64,000 bases of DNA from JBBEAM01 sp942491105 (GTDB taxonomy: Bacteria; Pseudomonadota; Alphaproteobacteria; Kiloniellales; DSM-21159). This document shows positions 54,669-63,264 of the stretch, piece after piece (the stretch's first letter is position 1; every line of letters starts with the position of its first letter). The stretch lies in NCBI GenBank assembly GCA_942491105.1, contig CALNZX010000001.1, positions 1-64,000 of the forward strand. Reading direction: 5' to 3'. The translations under genes and the position numbers were made by a program. Below the pieces are notes generated by a model. That model ran no database searches. It was not told where the DNA came from and was given only the letters and a program-made list of their open reading frames with translations.

Positions 54669-55733
54669 CTAGCCGCGGTGTTCCCCGCTGAGCGGTACCG
54701 GCTGTACCGGCGTTCCTGGCGTAAACACCGGGGTGGTGGGAACGAAGTTCGCGGCTTGGCCGACGTGCCCGGCCAGGGGATGGCGCGGGTGTTCCTTCGG
54801 CCATAGCAGATGGCGTGCCATGACCTCCAGATAGCCCTTGGCGTAGAGGTAGCCGCCATTGCGTTCCAGCAGCTCTTGCTTGCGCGCGCGATAGCGCGCC
54901 GGCAGGCGAAACCAGGCACAGCCGGGATCGGCGTGATGCAAGGCGTGCAGGTTGTTGTTCAGGAACAGCAGCGCCATCAGGGGACCGGCTTCGACCACCA
55001 CGGTGCGCTCACCCACCTCTTGGCTCGCCCGGTGCTCAAGGAAGGAGCGCACCAAGGTCAGCGCGATGCCGGGATAGGCGAAGAGCAGGATGTACTGCCA
55101 AAACGGCAGGCCGCAGACGAGGCTGACCCAGACGAAGACAACGGCAACGGCCACGGCGTGTAACAGCCAGGCGCGCAGATTGACCAGATCCCCGGACAGC
55201 AGGCGCCGCGCTTCGCTGGTATAGAGCCGGTAGAAGCAACGCAGCGGACCCAGCAGCAGGCGTCCGATGAAGGTGTTGTGGAGCAGCAGCAAGCCGCGCT
55301 CCAGGGCCGTGGCCTCGGCCCACTGACGTGGAGTCAGGTAGTAGGACTCCGGATCCTCGCCCGGGTCGGTGATATTCTGGTCAATGTGATGGGTCAGGTG
55401 GCTCACGCGGTACAGCTCGAAAGGCAGCCAGAGCCACAGGCTAGGAAAAATCAGCAGATGGTTGACCCAGTTCCATGGCGTTGGATGCCCGTGGACGACT
55501 TCATGCTGCAGAGAACCATGCCAGGCGACCAGATAGGCGCCGGCCGGGAGCAGCAGCCACCAGGGCAGCGCCGCGTGAAACCAGGTGAGCAGCGCAAAGA
55601 GGCCGTAAATCAGCAGGGCGAGGAAGACGGTTGGCCATTCCACCCCGAAAGCGCGGCCATGATTAGACAGCCCACGCGCCGGCGTGTGAATATTGGCTTC
55701 TGATTCGGTCTCTGGGCTCAGGGGCTCGCTCAT
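54669..55733 (-). CDS. Membrane fatty acid desaturase
   Basis: A 354-residue integral membrane protein. Three histidine boxes are present: QHEVVHGH (76-83), HLTHH (112-116) and NLHALHH near 270, which bind the di-iron centre. Hydrophobic spans lie at about 35-75, 90-110 and 195-235. It introduces a double bond or hydroxyl into an acyl or related lipid chain. ATG 55733 (MSEPLSP) is preferred over the longer frame. It is divergent from an XRE regulator with an inverted repeat between them. Confidence 0.85.
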   Translation of the reverse strand: MSEPLSPETESEANIHTPARGLSNHGRAFGVEWPTVFLALLIYGLFALLTWFHAALPWWLLLPAGAYLVAWHGSLQHEVVHGHPTPWNWVNHLLIFPSLWLWLPFELYRVSHLTHHIDQNITDPGEDPESYYLTPRQWAEATALERGLLLLHNTFIGRLLLGPLRCFYRLYTSEARRLLSGDLVNLRAWLLHAVAVAVVFVWVSLVCGLPFWQYILLFAYPGIALTLVRSFLEHRASQEVGERTVVVEAGPLMALLFLNNNLHALHHADPGCAWFRLPARYRARKQELLERNGGYLYAKGYLEVMARHLLWPKEHPRHPLAGHVGQAANFVPTTPVFTPGTPVQPVPLSGEHRG

Positions 55734-55751
55734 TGTCGTCTTGTCGAGGCT

Positions 55752-55788
55752 TGTTGCGCATGTAAACGTTTGTTGATTATTCGCAACA
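55752..55788. promoter_or_regulatory. Inverted repeat between desaturase and XRE regulator
   Basis: Perfect 7-base arms TGTTGCG (55752-55758) and CGCAACA (55782-55788) flank an AAACGTTT palindrome (55764-55771). The element is 19 bases upstream of the desaturase ATG and about 80 upstream of the regulator, a typical place for an operator controlling both genes. Confidence 0.45.
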
Positions 55789-55870
55789 TTCGCGGGGAAA
55801 GTATCAAATTCCCTTGGCGGCGGCAATTAATTTGTCATGTTCATGCGCCGGTGCAGCGATACCGGGAACT

Positions 55871-56737
55871 ATGGAGCGCCGGATGGAACGCAAGGAGTTG
55901 GTCGAACGCTTCCGCGACAGGCTGACGCAGATTATTCAGGAACTCGGCATATCCCGCTCGGCCTTCGCGGCGCGCATCGGGCTCGACCGTTCGACGCTTT
56001 CGCAGCTGCTTGCCGCGGATAACGAGCGCCTGCCGCGCGCCGAAACCATCGTGGCCATCGCCCGCATCGGGCAGGTCAGCATCGACTGGCTGCTCGGGGT
56101 GACCAATGAGGAGCGGCGCGGCGCCGAGTTGGTGGAAAACGCCATGGAGGTCGAGGAGGGCGCTGGCCGTCCGATGGACGAGCGCCTGACCCGCTGGCAT
56201 GCCGAGGCGGCGGGATACAAGATCCGCTACGTCCCCTCGACGGTGCCGGATTTGCTGAAAACCCAGGAAGTGATCCGCTACGAAACCCAGGAGTACGGGG
56301 CCGAGGTGCCTCAGAAGCACCTGGAACAGGCGGAGGAGCGCCTGGCCTATAGCCGTCTTCCGGAAACCGAGATGGAGGCTTGCTCTTCCTTTCAGACGGT
56401 GGAGTCCCTGGCGCTAGGCGAGGGCATCTGGCGCAAGCTGCCCTTGAAAGCCCGCCGCGAGCAATTGGCCCACATGGCCAAGCTGGTTGACGAACTCTAT
56501 CCGACCTTCCGCTGGTTTCTGTTCGATGGACTACAGCGTTATTCCGTGCCCTACACTATCTTTGGGCCGCAGCGCGTGGCCTTTTACGTCGGCAGTATGT
56601 ACTTCGTGTTTAAAACCACCGATCAGATACGCATCGTCAGTCAGCATTTCGACGATCTCATCAAATCGGCGACGATCCAGCCGACCGATGTCGGCAAGTT
56701 TCTCGCCAAGCTGGAACGTAAGATCGCCAAGGACTAG
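55871..56737 (+). CDS. XRE-family transcriptional regulator with C-terminal ligand-type domain
   Basis: A 288-residue protein. HTH_3 at about 10-75 (LGISRSAFAARIGLDRSTLSQLL, IARIGQVSIDWLLG). The remainder (IRYVPSTVPDLLKTQEVIRYETQEYG to FLAKLERKIAKD) loosely resembles the DUF5753-type sensor region of actinobacterial XRE regulators (VPGLLQTEEYAR pattern). ATG 55871 and 55883 are both possible starts. Divergent from the desaturase, it may sense a lipid or membrane state. It is followed by the GFA gene 11 bases downstream. Confidence 0.8.
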   Translation: MERRMERKELVERFRDRLTQIIQELGISRSAFAARIGLDRSTLSQLLAADNERLPRAETIVAIARIGQVSIDWLLGVTNEERRGAELVENAMEVEEGAGRPMDERLTRWHAEAAGYKIRYVPSTVPDLLKTQEVIRYETQEYGAEVPQKHLEQAEERLAYSRLPETEMEACSSFQTVESLALGEGIWRKLPLKARREQLAHMAKLVDELYPTFRWFLFDGLQRYSVPYTIFGPQRVAFYVGSMYFVFKTTDQIRIVSQHFDDLIKSATIQPTDVGKFLAKLERKIAKD

Positions 56738-56748
56738 GGAGACACGCG

Positions 56749-57192
56749 ATGAGTGAAACCACGGCAACCGGCAGCTGCCTGTGCGGCGGCGTCAGCTTCA
56801 CGGTCTCGGCGCCGCTGCGCCCCGTCGACTGCTGCCATTGCATTCAATGCATGAAAACCCATGGCCACTACGCCGCCTATACGGCCGCGCCGACTACGGC
56901 GATTCGCTTCACGGAGCAAAAGGGATTGAAGTGGTACGACTCCTCGGATGCCGCGCGTAGGGGGTTTTGCCAGGACTGCGGCGGAAGCTTGTTCTTCCAG
57001 CCCAAAGGCAAGGACTACACCGCGATTGCCGCGGGCATGTTGGATGCTCCGACTGGACTCGAGACCATCGGCCACATCTATGTCGCCGGAAAAAGCGACT
57101 ACTACGAGATGCCCGAGGATGGCCTGCCTCGCCATGATCGCGGCATGATGGACAAACGCGACGGCAGCACCGGAGGAGCCAAGCCGGAGTGA
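56749..57192 (+). CDS. GFA family zinc protein (Gfa-like, CENP-V fold)
   Basis: A 147-residue protein with the zinc cysteines CLCGGVSF (14-21), CCHCIQC (about 32-38) and CQDCGGSLF (about 73-81). The founder, Gfa, was described as speeding formation of S-hydroxymethylglutathione from formaldehyde, though many relatives have other or unknown roles. A formaldehyde role would fit the several demethylating oxidases in this window. The TGA overlaps the next ATG (TGATG). Confidence 0.88.
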   Translation: MSETTATGSCLCGGVSFTVSAPLRPVDCCHCIQCMKTHGHYAAYTAAPTTAIRFTEQKGLKWYDSSDAARRGFCQDCGGSLFFQPKGKDYTAIAAGMLDAPTGLETIGHIYVAGKSDYYEMPEDGLPRHDRGMMDKRDGSTGGAKPE

Positions 57193-57995
57193 TGCGCGCT
57201 TCCCTGCCGATGTACAACCTGCCCGAGCTGCGCCCGGCGGCCGAGGCCTGGTGGCGCGGCTTGGCACGGGCCTGCGCGCGGGAGGGTCTGACGGAGGTGC
57301 CCGGCGAGCTCGTCTGGCCCGGGGACCCCAAGGCCGATTGGCAGGCTCCGGATTTACTGCTCAGCCAGACCTGCGGCTACCCCTACATGACGGAGCTGCA
57401 AGGCGTGGTGCGGATTATCGCGACGCCCTGCTACGACGCCGAGGGATGCGCCGGTCCCCTCTACAGCAGCGCCCTCGTGGTGCGGGCCGAGGAGACCGCC
57501 CGGACGCTCGGCGATCTGCGGGGCTGCCGGGTGGCCTACAACACCAGGGATTCCCAGTCCGGCTATAACGTTCTGCGCGCCTTGGTTGCGCCGCTGTCCG
57601 GGGGCGGAGCCTTCTTCGGCGCAGCCTTGGAGTCCGGCAGCCACGCGGCGTCCCTGGCGGCGCTCGCCGAAGGCCGGGCCGATCTCGCCGCCATCGACTG
57701 CGTGACCTATGCCTTGCACCGCAAGCACCGTCCGGAGTCCGTGGCGGGCCTGCGCGTGCTGGAGTTCGGGCCGGCAACGCCCGGGTTGCCCTACGTCACC
57801 GCCGCGGCGCGCAGCGAAGAGGACCTGCGGCGCCTGCGCGAGGCTCTCTTCGAAGCCTTGAGCGACCCGCAGCTGCGCGAGGCCCGGCAGGCGCTGCTGC
57901 TGAGCGGTGCCGCCGTGCTGCCGGAGGATGCCTATGGCGTCCTCTTGGAGATGCGCGCGGCGGCTGTAAAAAGCGGCTACGAAGAGATTCGATAA
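57192..57995 (+). CDS. PhnD-like periplasmic-binding-fold protein without signal peptide
   Basis: A 267-residue protein resembling the phosphate/phosphonate-binding PhnD family: SLPMYNLPELRPAAEAWW at the start, LLLSQTCGYPYMTEL, CRVAYNTRDSQSGYNVLRAL and GRADLAAIDCVTYAL. No export signal or lipobox is present and no ABC permease is adjacent, so it is probably a cytosolic sensor or orphan binding protein. It overlaps the GFA gene by TGATG and likely belongs to the same transcript as the XRE regulator. Confidence 0.72.
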   Translation: MRASLPMYNLPELRPAAEAWWRGLARACAREGLTEVPGELVWPGDPKADWQAPDLLLSQTCGYPYMTELQGVVRIIATPCYDAEGCAGPLYSSALVVRAEETARTLGDLRGCRVAYNTRDSQSGYNVLRALVAPLSGGGAFFGAALESGSHAASLAALAEGRADLAAIDCVTYALHRKHRPESVAGLRVLEFGPATPGLPYVTAAARSEEDLRRLREALFEALSDPQLREARQALLLSGAAVLPEDAYGVLLEMRAAAVKSGYEEIR

Positions 57996-58158
57996 TACTT
58001 TGCCGTCCACCTGGGACAGCCCGGCATTCCGGGCGTTCGAGCCATGCGGCTTTTGCAGTGCAGCACTGACTTTCGGTCGCTTGCCGCGGGTCTTGCGGAA
58101 CTCTAATTACCGTTCATCGAAATCGCGCCGCGCTGCGGCGCATCCGGAGGAGGGTTTC

Positions 58159-58239
58159 ATGAACTACACGCACAATGCCATTGGCATTTCTTTCGTCCTG
58201 GCTTCCGCGATGCTTCTCGTATTGGCCACCGTTCTGTAA
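58159..58239 (+). CDS. 26-residue single-span membrane miniprotein
   Basis: MNYTHNAIGISFVLASAMLL and then VLATVL before TAA, a short polar start and one hydrophobic helix. GGAGGAGGG lies 6-14 bases before the ATG, the strongest ribosome site seen in the window, and a good terminator begins 24 bases after the stop. The size, ribosome site and terminator together point to a real small gene. Function unknown. Confidence 0.55.
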   Translation: MNYTHNAIGISFVLASAMLLVLATVL

Positions 58240-58262
58240 GACCATGCCACATACAGGTCACT

Positions 58263-58290
58263 GAAAGCCCCGCCATCGCGCGGGGCTTTC
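58263..58290 (+). terminator. Rho-independent terminator after the miniprotein
   Basis: Eleven-base arms GAAAGCCCCGC and GCGGGGCTTTC around a short CATCGC-type loop, with TCGTT following. It separates the 26-residue gene from the convergent tRNA. Confidence 0.8.
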
Positions 58291-58322
58291 TCGTTGTGGG
58301 GGAGCGCGTGAACTAGCGGTGC

Positions 58323-58398
58323 TGGTGCCGACGATAGGACTTGAACCTACAACCTACCGCTTACAAGGCGGTTGCTCTACCAGTTGAGCTACGTCGGC
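58323..58398 (-). tRNA. tRNA-Thr (anticodon TGT)
   Basis: A 76-base cloverleaf with encoded CCA. Acceptor GCCGACG pairs with CGTCGGC, the D arm contains AGCTCAACTGGTAGAGC, the anticodon stem ACCGC/GCGGT encloses loop CTTGTAA with anticodon TGT (threonine, ACA), and the T loop is GGTTCAAGTCC. All stems pair. It lies downstream of the minus-strand polyamine block. Confidence 0.95.
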
Positions 58399-58535
58399 GC
58401 GGGCCCCCGGATGCCGGGCGGCCAAAAGCTGGCGGGAAGATAGGCTGCGCGCCTGCGGGGCGCAAGCCAGGCATCGCCCGGTTTTCGTCTTAGCGCTCAG
58501 CGCCGCGTCTCCCGATCCGGTTTCCTACCCCCCGT

Positions 58536-59690
58536 TCAGCCGGCGGCCGGAGGCAGGGGGTCCTTCTCCTCGCCTGGGCGTTCGGTGCGCTCTCCGGCCG
58601 GCGGCGCCGTCTCGCCGAGAAAGCGCAGGTTCTCGCGGCGCAGGGCCGCGCCGGCCTCGTCGTAGAGGAAGGGCAGGGTGCAGTAGCGCCGGCCCTTGGT
58701 GACCGGCGTGGCTTCGTGCAGCAGGGAGCAGGAAAAGACTACCGCGCCGCCGGTCGGCGCGCGATAGGTCTGATAGCCGAACTCGGGAAAGCGCAGATCG
58801 CCGCCCTCGTAGTCCTCGGAGTTGAGATTGATGGTGACCGCGAAGCGCCGGTGCGCCGTGCCCTTGGTGGTATTGTCCCGGTGCGGCTTGAAATACCCGC
58901 CGCCCTCGGCCTCGTAACAGGCGACGATGTAGCGTTCGATATGGGTCGCGGTGAACTGGAAAGCCCGCTCGATTTCGGGGGCCAGGCGCCGGGCGATACG
59001 CAGACGGCACGCGCTGCGCAGTTCCTCGTCGAGGATCTGTACGTCGCTGCGCCGTTTGAAGCCGTGGTCGAGGCGGGGCACGGTGCGGCCATCGACTTCG
59101 CGCATGAAGCCGGAATCCTGCTGCTGCCCGTTTTCGTAGGTGTCGATCAGACGCTGGCAGAGTTCGGGCTCCAGGATACGTGGAACCATCAGCACCGGCG
59201 CCCAGGACACCAGGCGTTCGGCCGGGCCGCCCCAGGCAGGCAGCTGGGAGATAAAGTGCAGAATCTTCTGGACGTGACCCTTGCCGTCGCCCATCGGCGC
59301 GATGGCCAACACGCGCAGCTGATGGTCCATGACGATGCTGCAGCAGTTGTAAACCGTGCCCTTGGGTTCCGGCCTGAGCAGCCCATAGAGTTTCGCGATC
59401 TCCTTGTCGAAATCCCAGAAAGCCAACAAGGCATGGGATTCCTCGATGCGCTTCTCGGCGCGATCGCTGGGGTCGGAAGTGACGGCGAAGATCGCAATCT
59501 TCGAGGAATCGAATTTCGGCGCGGCGAGTGCCCAATCCTTGGCGACCTGGCCGCCGATCGGCTGGGCCGCGGATCCGATAAAGCTGAGGATGACGTAGCG
59601 CCCCGCCGTCGACTGGAAGGCAAAGCGCGGATTGTTGCTCGCTTCCGCGAAGAAGTTCGGCGCCGGCTCGCCTACGGTCACTGCACTCAT
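58536..59690 (-). CDS. Redoxin domain fused to a prolyl-4-hydroxylase-type 2OG-Fe(II) oxygenase
   Basis: A 384-residue protein. Residues 1-150 follow a peroxiredoxin/AhpC-TSA fold (VGEPAPNFFAEA, IAIFAVTSDPSDRAEKRIEES), but the usual peroxidatic Cys position (FIGSAAQPIGG) has none. Residues 165-345 form a P4Hc dioxygenase with metal ligands His270-x-Asp272 (YFKPHRDN) and His325 (LLHEATPV) and a basic 2OG contact at Lys332/Arg334. The C-terminal 30 residues are Pro/Glu rich. It likely hydroxylates a peptide or amino acid; the redoxin half may be a docking or structural domain. Confidence 0.82.
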   Translation of the reverse strand: MSAVTVGEPAPNFFAEASNNPRFAFQSTAGRYVILSFIGSAAQPIGGQVAKDWALAAPKFDSSKIAIFAVTSDPSDRAEKRIEESHALLAFWDFDKEIAKLYGLLRPEPKGTVYNCCSIVMDHQLRVLAIAPMGDGKGHVQKILHFISQLPAWGGPAERLVSWAPVLMVPRILEPELCQRLIDTYENGQQQDSGFMREVDGRTVPRLDHGFKRRSDVQILDEELRSACRLRIARRLAPEIERAFQFTATHIERYIVACYEAEGGGYFKPHRDNTTKGTAHRRFAVTINLNSEDYEGGDLRFPEFGYQTYRAPTGGAVVFSCSLLHEATPVTKGRRYCTLPFLYDEAGAALRRENLRFLGETAPPAGERTERPGEEKDPLPPAAG

Positions 59691-59765
59691 GGGCGCTCCG
59701 AATGGGCTGATGTTCGCGCCACAGTTTACAATCGCGGCGCATTCCGCGCTAGCGGGACCAAGGGA

Positions 59766-60635
59766 TCAGTAAGTTGAACCGTCCAGCGTCAGCAGGGGGT
59801 CGTAGAGCTCTGGCCGGCGGTCCCGGAAGAAGCCCCAGGAAGCGCGCGCCAGGCGCGCCTGCTCCAGATCCACGGACGCCGTGATGACCTCCCTCTCTTC
59901 CCCGGCCTCGGCAAGCAGCTCACCCTGATAACCGGCGATGAAGGAGTGGCCGTAGAAATTCATGATCGCGGCGTCGGAGGCTTCGCTGCCGACCCTGTTC
60001 GAGGCGACCAGCGGCACCATGTTGGCGGCGGCATGGCCCTGCATGGCACGCTGCCAGTGATCCTTCGAGTTGATCGAGGGATCCTGAGGCTCGCTGCCGA
60101 TCGCGGTGGGGTAAAACAGCAGCTCGGCCCCCTGCAGCACCAGGGCGCGCGCGCACTCTGGAAACCATTGATCCCAGCAGATGCCAATGCCGAGCGCGGC
60201 ATAGCGGCTCTTGAAAACCTTGAAGCCGGTATCGCCGGGATTGAAGTAGAACTTCTCCTGATAGCCAGGCCCATCGGGAATGTGGCTTTTGCGGTAGAGG
60301 CCGAGATCGCGACCGTCGGCGTCGAGTACGCAGAGCGCGTTATAGTAGGCGTTGTTGGCGCGCTCGAAGAAGGAGATCGGCAGCACGACCTCGAGTTCCT
60401 TCGCCAGTTCGCTGAAGCGGGCCAGCAGCGGGTTGTCCCGGCGCGGCTTGGCCAGGGCGAAGAGCTCCTGCTTCTGCTCGGGGCAGAAGTAGGGAGTTTC
60501 GAAGAGCTCCTGGAGCAGGATCACCTGGGCGCCCTCGGCGGCGGCTTCGCGGACCAGCTCCTCGGCGGCACCGAGATTCTTCTCGATCTCCCAGGAACAG
60601 GGCATCTGCGTCGCCGCCAGGGTTATTTCTCTCAT
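59766..60635 (-). CDS. aguB: N-carbamoylputrescine amidase-like nitrilase-fold hydrolase
   Basis: A 289-residue carbon-nitrogen hydrolase with catalytic Glu43 (LLQELFE), Lys116 (LYRKSHIPDG) and Cys153 (GIGICWDQWFPE). HIPDGPGYQEKFYFNPGDTGF and the SINSKDHWQRAMQGHAAANMVP region are characteristic of AguB. It would hydrolyse N-carbamoylputrescine to putrescine, CO2 and ammonia, the last step of the agmatine route. It lies 75 bases downstream of an SpuC-like aminotransferase on the same strand, consistent with a putrescine gene set. Confidence 0.9.
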   Translation of the reverse strand: MREITLAATQMPCSWEIEKNLGAAEELVREAAAEGAQVILLQELFETPYFCPEQKQELFALAKPRRDNPLLARFSELAKELEVVLPISFFERANNAYYNALCVLDADGRDLGLYRKSHIPDGPGYQEKFYFNPGDTGFKVFKSRYAALGIGICWDQWFPECARALVLQGAELLFYPTAIGSEPQDPSINSKDHWQRAMQGHAAANMVPLVASNRVGSEASDAAIMNFYGHSFIAGYQGELLAEAGEEREVITASVDLEQARLARASWGFFRDRRPELYDPLLTLDGSTY

Positions 60636-60665
60636 GCCTTCACCTTGTGCTGCGGCGATAGGAAG

Positions 60666-60698
60666 GGGGCGGCGCCAGGCTGTTCCCGGAGCCGCCCC
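60666..60698 (-). terminator. Possible hairpin after the aminotransferase gene
   Basis: Eight-base arms GGGGCGGC (60666-60673) and GCCGCCCC (60691-60698) with a 17-base loop lie between the aminotransferase stop and the amidase start. On the minus strand the hairpin is followed by CTTCC with no U-run, so it is more likely an mRNA processing or attenuation hairpin than a strong terminator. Confidence 0.3.
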
Positions 60699-60710
60699 GA
60701 TAGAGCCGCC

Positions 60711-62093
60711 TTACATCACGCCGAGATCGCGGGCCGTGGCGTCGAGTGCCTTGCGCGCGCGGTTCAGCATCTCGTCGATGTCCCGCTTTTCCATGATCAG
60801 CGGCGGCGACATGACCATGCTGTCGCGCACCGCGCGCATCACCACGGCATTGTCCATGCAGTGATCCCGGCAGAGGCTTCCAACCCGGCCGAGATCGTCG
60901 AAATGGGTGTGGCTGGCCTTGTCCTTGACCAGTTCGAAGGCACCGAGAAGACCGACGCCACGGACCTCGCCGACCAGCGGATGATCGAGGAAATCCTGGA
61001 GCTTTTCCTGCAGGTAGGGGCCGGTTTCCTGTCCAACCTTGTCGATTAGATTTTCTTCTTCCAGGATTTTGATGTTCTCGATGGCCACGGCGCAGCAGGC
61101 CGGATGGCCTGAGTAGGTATAGCCGTGCGCGAAGTCGCCGCCGCCGTGGAACAGCGTCTCGCCGACCTTCTTGCCGACCATCACCGCCGAGAGGGGCAGG
61201 TAGCCGGAGGTGATGCCCTTGGCCATCGGCATCAGGTCCGGCTTGATGTCGAAGGTATCGCAGCCGAACCAACTGCCGGTGCGTCCGAAGCCGCAGATCA
61301 CCTCGTCGGCGATCAGCAGCACGTCGTACTTGGCGCAGATGCGCTGCACTTCCGGCCAGTAGGTCGTGGCCGGGACGATCACGCCGCCGGCGCCCATCAC
61401 CGGCTCGCCGATGATCGCCGCGACCTTGTCGGCGCCAAGCTCGAGGATCTTCTCCTCGAAGGCCTGCGCCGCCTTGAGGCCGAAGTCCTCGGGGCTCATG
61501 TCGCCGCCGTAGTCATACCAATAGGGGGGCATGACATGCTCGAACCCGGCCAAGGGCAGGTCCGAGGCCGTGTGCATCGGCGTCATGCCGCCGAGGCTGG
61601 CGGAGGCCATGGTGCTGCCGTGATAGGCGTACTCGCGGGACAGAAAGATCTTCTTGTCCCTCTTGCCCTTGACGTTCCAGTAGCGCTTGACCATCCGCAC
61701 CACGGTGTCGTTCGCCTCGGAACCGCTGGAGCCGAAGAAGACATGCTCCAGGCCATCCGGCGTGATCTCGACCAGCTTCTCCGCAAGCTCGACCGTGGGC
61801 GGGGTCGCCGTCTTGAAGAAGGTGTTGTAGTAGGGCAGCTCGAGCATCTGGTCGAAGGCGGCCTTGGCCAGGCGGTCGCGGCCGTAGCCGACGTTGACGC
61901 ACCACAGGCCGGCCATGCCGTCGAGCAGCTGCTTGCCCTCGGAGTCCGTCAGGGTGATGCCGTCGGCTTTTTCGATGATCCGGGCGCCGCCCTGTTTCAG
62001 CATCTCGGCGTTATCGGTGAAGGGCTTGAAATGATGCCGGGCATCGAGCTGCCGCCAGCGCACGGTGGTGTTGCGTTCGGGTTGCGTCGTCAT
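60711..62093 (-). CDS. Class III aminotransferase, SpuC (putrescine-pyruvate)-like
   Basis: A 460-residue PLP enzyme. SSGSEANDTVVRM (122-134) binds phosphate, IADEVICGFGRTG contains the conserved Asp, and Lys292 in MAKGITSGYLPL forms the aldimine. The start RHHFKPFTDNAEM matches omega-amino acid and polyamine:pyruvate aminotransferases. With the AguB-like enzyme and the PuuA-like synthetase nearby, putrescine is the likely substrate, though beta-alanine or taurine transaminases share this fold. Confidence 0.87.
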   Translation of the reverse strand: MTTQPERNTTVRWRQLDARHHFKPFTDNAEMLKQGGARIIEKADGITLTDSEGKQLLDGMAGLWCVNVGYGRDRLAKAAFDQMLELPYYNTFFKTATPPTVELAEKLVEITPDGLEHVFFGSSGSEANDTVVRMVKRYWNVKGKRDKKIFLSREYAYHGSTMASASLGGMTPMHTASDLPLAGFEHVMPPYWYDYGGDMSPEDFGLKAAQAFEEKILELGADKVAAIIGEPVMGAGGVIVPATTYWPEVQRICAKYDVLLIADEVICGFGRTGSWFGCDTFDIKPDLMPMAKGITSGYLPLSAVMVGKKVGETLFHGGGDFAHGYTYSGHPACCAVAIENIKILEEENLIDKVGQETGPYLQEKLQDFLDHPLVGEVRGVGLLGAFELVKDKASHTHFDDLGRVGSLCRDHCMDNAVVMRAVRDSMVMSPPLIMEKRDIDEMLNRARKALDATARDLGVM

Positions 62094-62283
62094 GGGAAAT
62101 CCTTTTGTGAAGCGTTTAAACAGAAGAAGTTAGATCTGTTTTTTCGCTCAAGGATTGAATCCAATTCGCGCGCAGAGGATCAGCAGCTCCTGAAAGCGGG
62201 AGCGTGGCGTTGCCTCGCATATCGTCAGACTGTTGTACATGATGGCGGTCAGTTTACCTGAAGCCGCCACTCCGGCGAAAGGG

Positions 62284-63093
62284 TTAGAACATGTCCTCGC
62301 GCTGACGGCGTTTGAGGGGCTTCGCCTCGGGTCCCATAAAGACCCGGAAACCGGTGAACACGGAGTAGCTGCCCTCGCTGTCCTCGAAGGATCGCCCGCC
62401 GCGCACGACCAGAGAAAGTCCCGTCGGACCGTCGGAGACGATCATCCATTCGGCGCGGGCTGTCAGGGTTTCGCTATAGAGTTCCAGGTCCGACCCCGCG
62501 ATATCTACGTCGAGAAAGTTGTAGCCGAGGCTGAAATTCATGTTGTCGATAGGGTAGTAGGTGGCCTCGATCCGGCCGAAATCGTGATCGTTGTGATCGC
62601 CTTCGCGCCGCTGCGCTCTCAGCCGAAATGTAAAATCGCCGATGAAAGCGCCGACGGAGACGCCGAAGACCAAGGCCTCATCTTCGATGGAGCCCGGGCT
62701 TGAATCGCTGATCTGCTCGAACTGCACGTAGGGCGCGACAAAGCCAAGCGCTGGATCTCGCCAGATAGGGGAAATCTGGCCGGTCAGGCTATCGGCGCCG
62801 TCGCCCGTGACATAGGTACCTGAAAACTTAATCCCAAAAGGGGAATAGGCATCGGGGGAAAAATCCAGATCCAGCGGCACCACGATAGCGGCGTTCAGAT
62901 ACTGGCGGAAGTTGGTGTCACCGTTCTCGACCCTATCGGGCGGGTGGGTCACGCCGACCTGTGCTGAAACCAAGGCGTTGAAGCCGGAAACCGCTGGTAA
63001 GCGGTCCTCCGCGGCCTGCGCGGTAAACACGCAAGTTGCCGTTGCGGCAAAGATCGCCGCCGTCATCAATGGCTTGATGATATCGCGTGCCAT
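62284..63093 (-). CDS. Outer-membrane beta-barrel-like exported protein
   Basis: A 269-residue protein with a signal peptide (ending TAQAAEDR, cleavage near 28). The mature part alternates hydrophobic and polar residues in short strands ending in aromatics (APYVQFEQI, FTFRLRAQRRE, MNFSLGYNFLDVD, TLTARAEWMI), typical of a small outer-membrane barrel. The final residues are DMF, with a terminal Phe. The function is unclear; it may be a porin-like or adhesion barrel. It stands between the aminotransferase and the glutamine-synthetase-like gene on the same strand. Confidence 0.7.
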   Translation of the reverse strand: MARDIIKPLMTAAIFAATATCVFTAQAAEDRLPAVSGFNALVSAQVGVTHPPDRVENGDTNFRQYLNAAIVVPLDLDFSPDAYSPFGIKFSGTYVTGDGADSLTGQISPIWRDPALGFVAPYVQFEQISDSSPGSIEDEALVFGVSVGAFIGDFTFRLRAQRREGDHNDHDFGRIEATYYPIDNMNFSLGYNFLDVDIAGSDLELYSETLTARAEWMIVSDGPTGLSLVVRGGRSFEDSEGSYSVFTGFRVFMGPEAKPLKRRQREDMF

Positions 63094-63264
63094 AGCTTCA
63101 CCCCCTTTGCCCCAAACCCCGGAAGGCGCGCGAAGAGCATTGGGCTGACCGCAGCCTCTCCGGCTGCCGAAGATGCTAAGCAGCAGAAGAAACTATCTCA
63201 ATAGTTTAATTCTAACTGAAGTTAATCGCGTATTAGGGCTGGGGGCGGAAGCTTTCTATGGGCC

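Noticed and set aside
57192..57995. Phosphonate ABC transporter binding protein
   Set aside because: It resembles PhnD, but there is no signal peptide, no ATPase or permease nearby and no phosphonate gene, so a transport role is not supported.
62232..62241. TGTTGTACATG, a possible weak HutC-like site near the aminotransferase and barrel genes
   Set aside because: Only one half-site fits and the palindrome is imperfect, unlike the two exact TTGTATATACAA copies.
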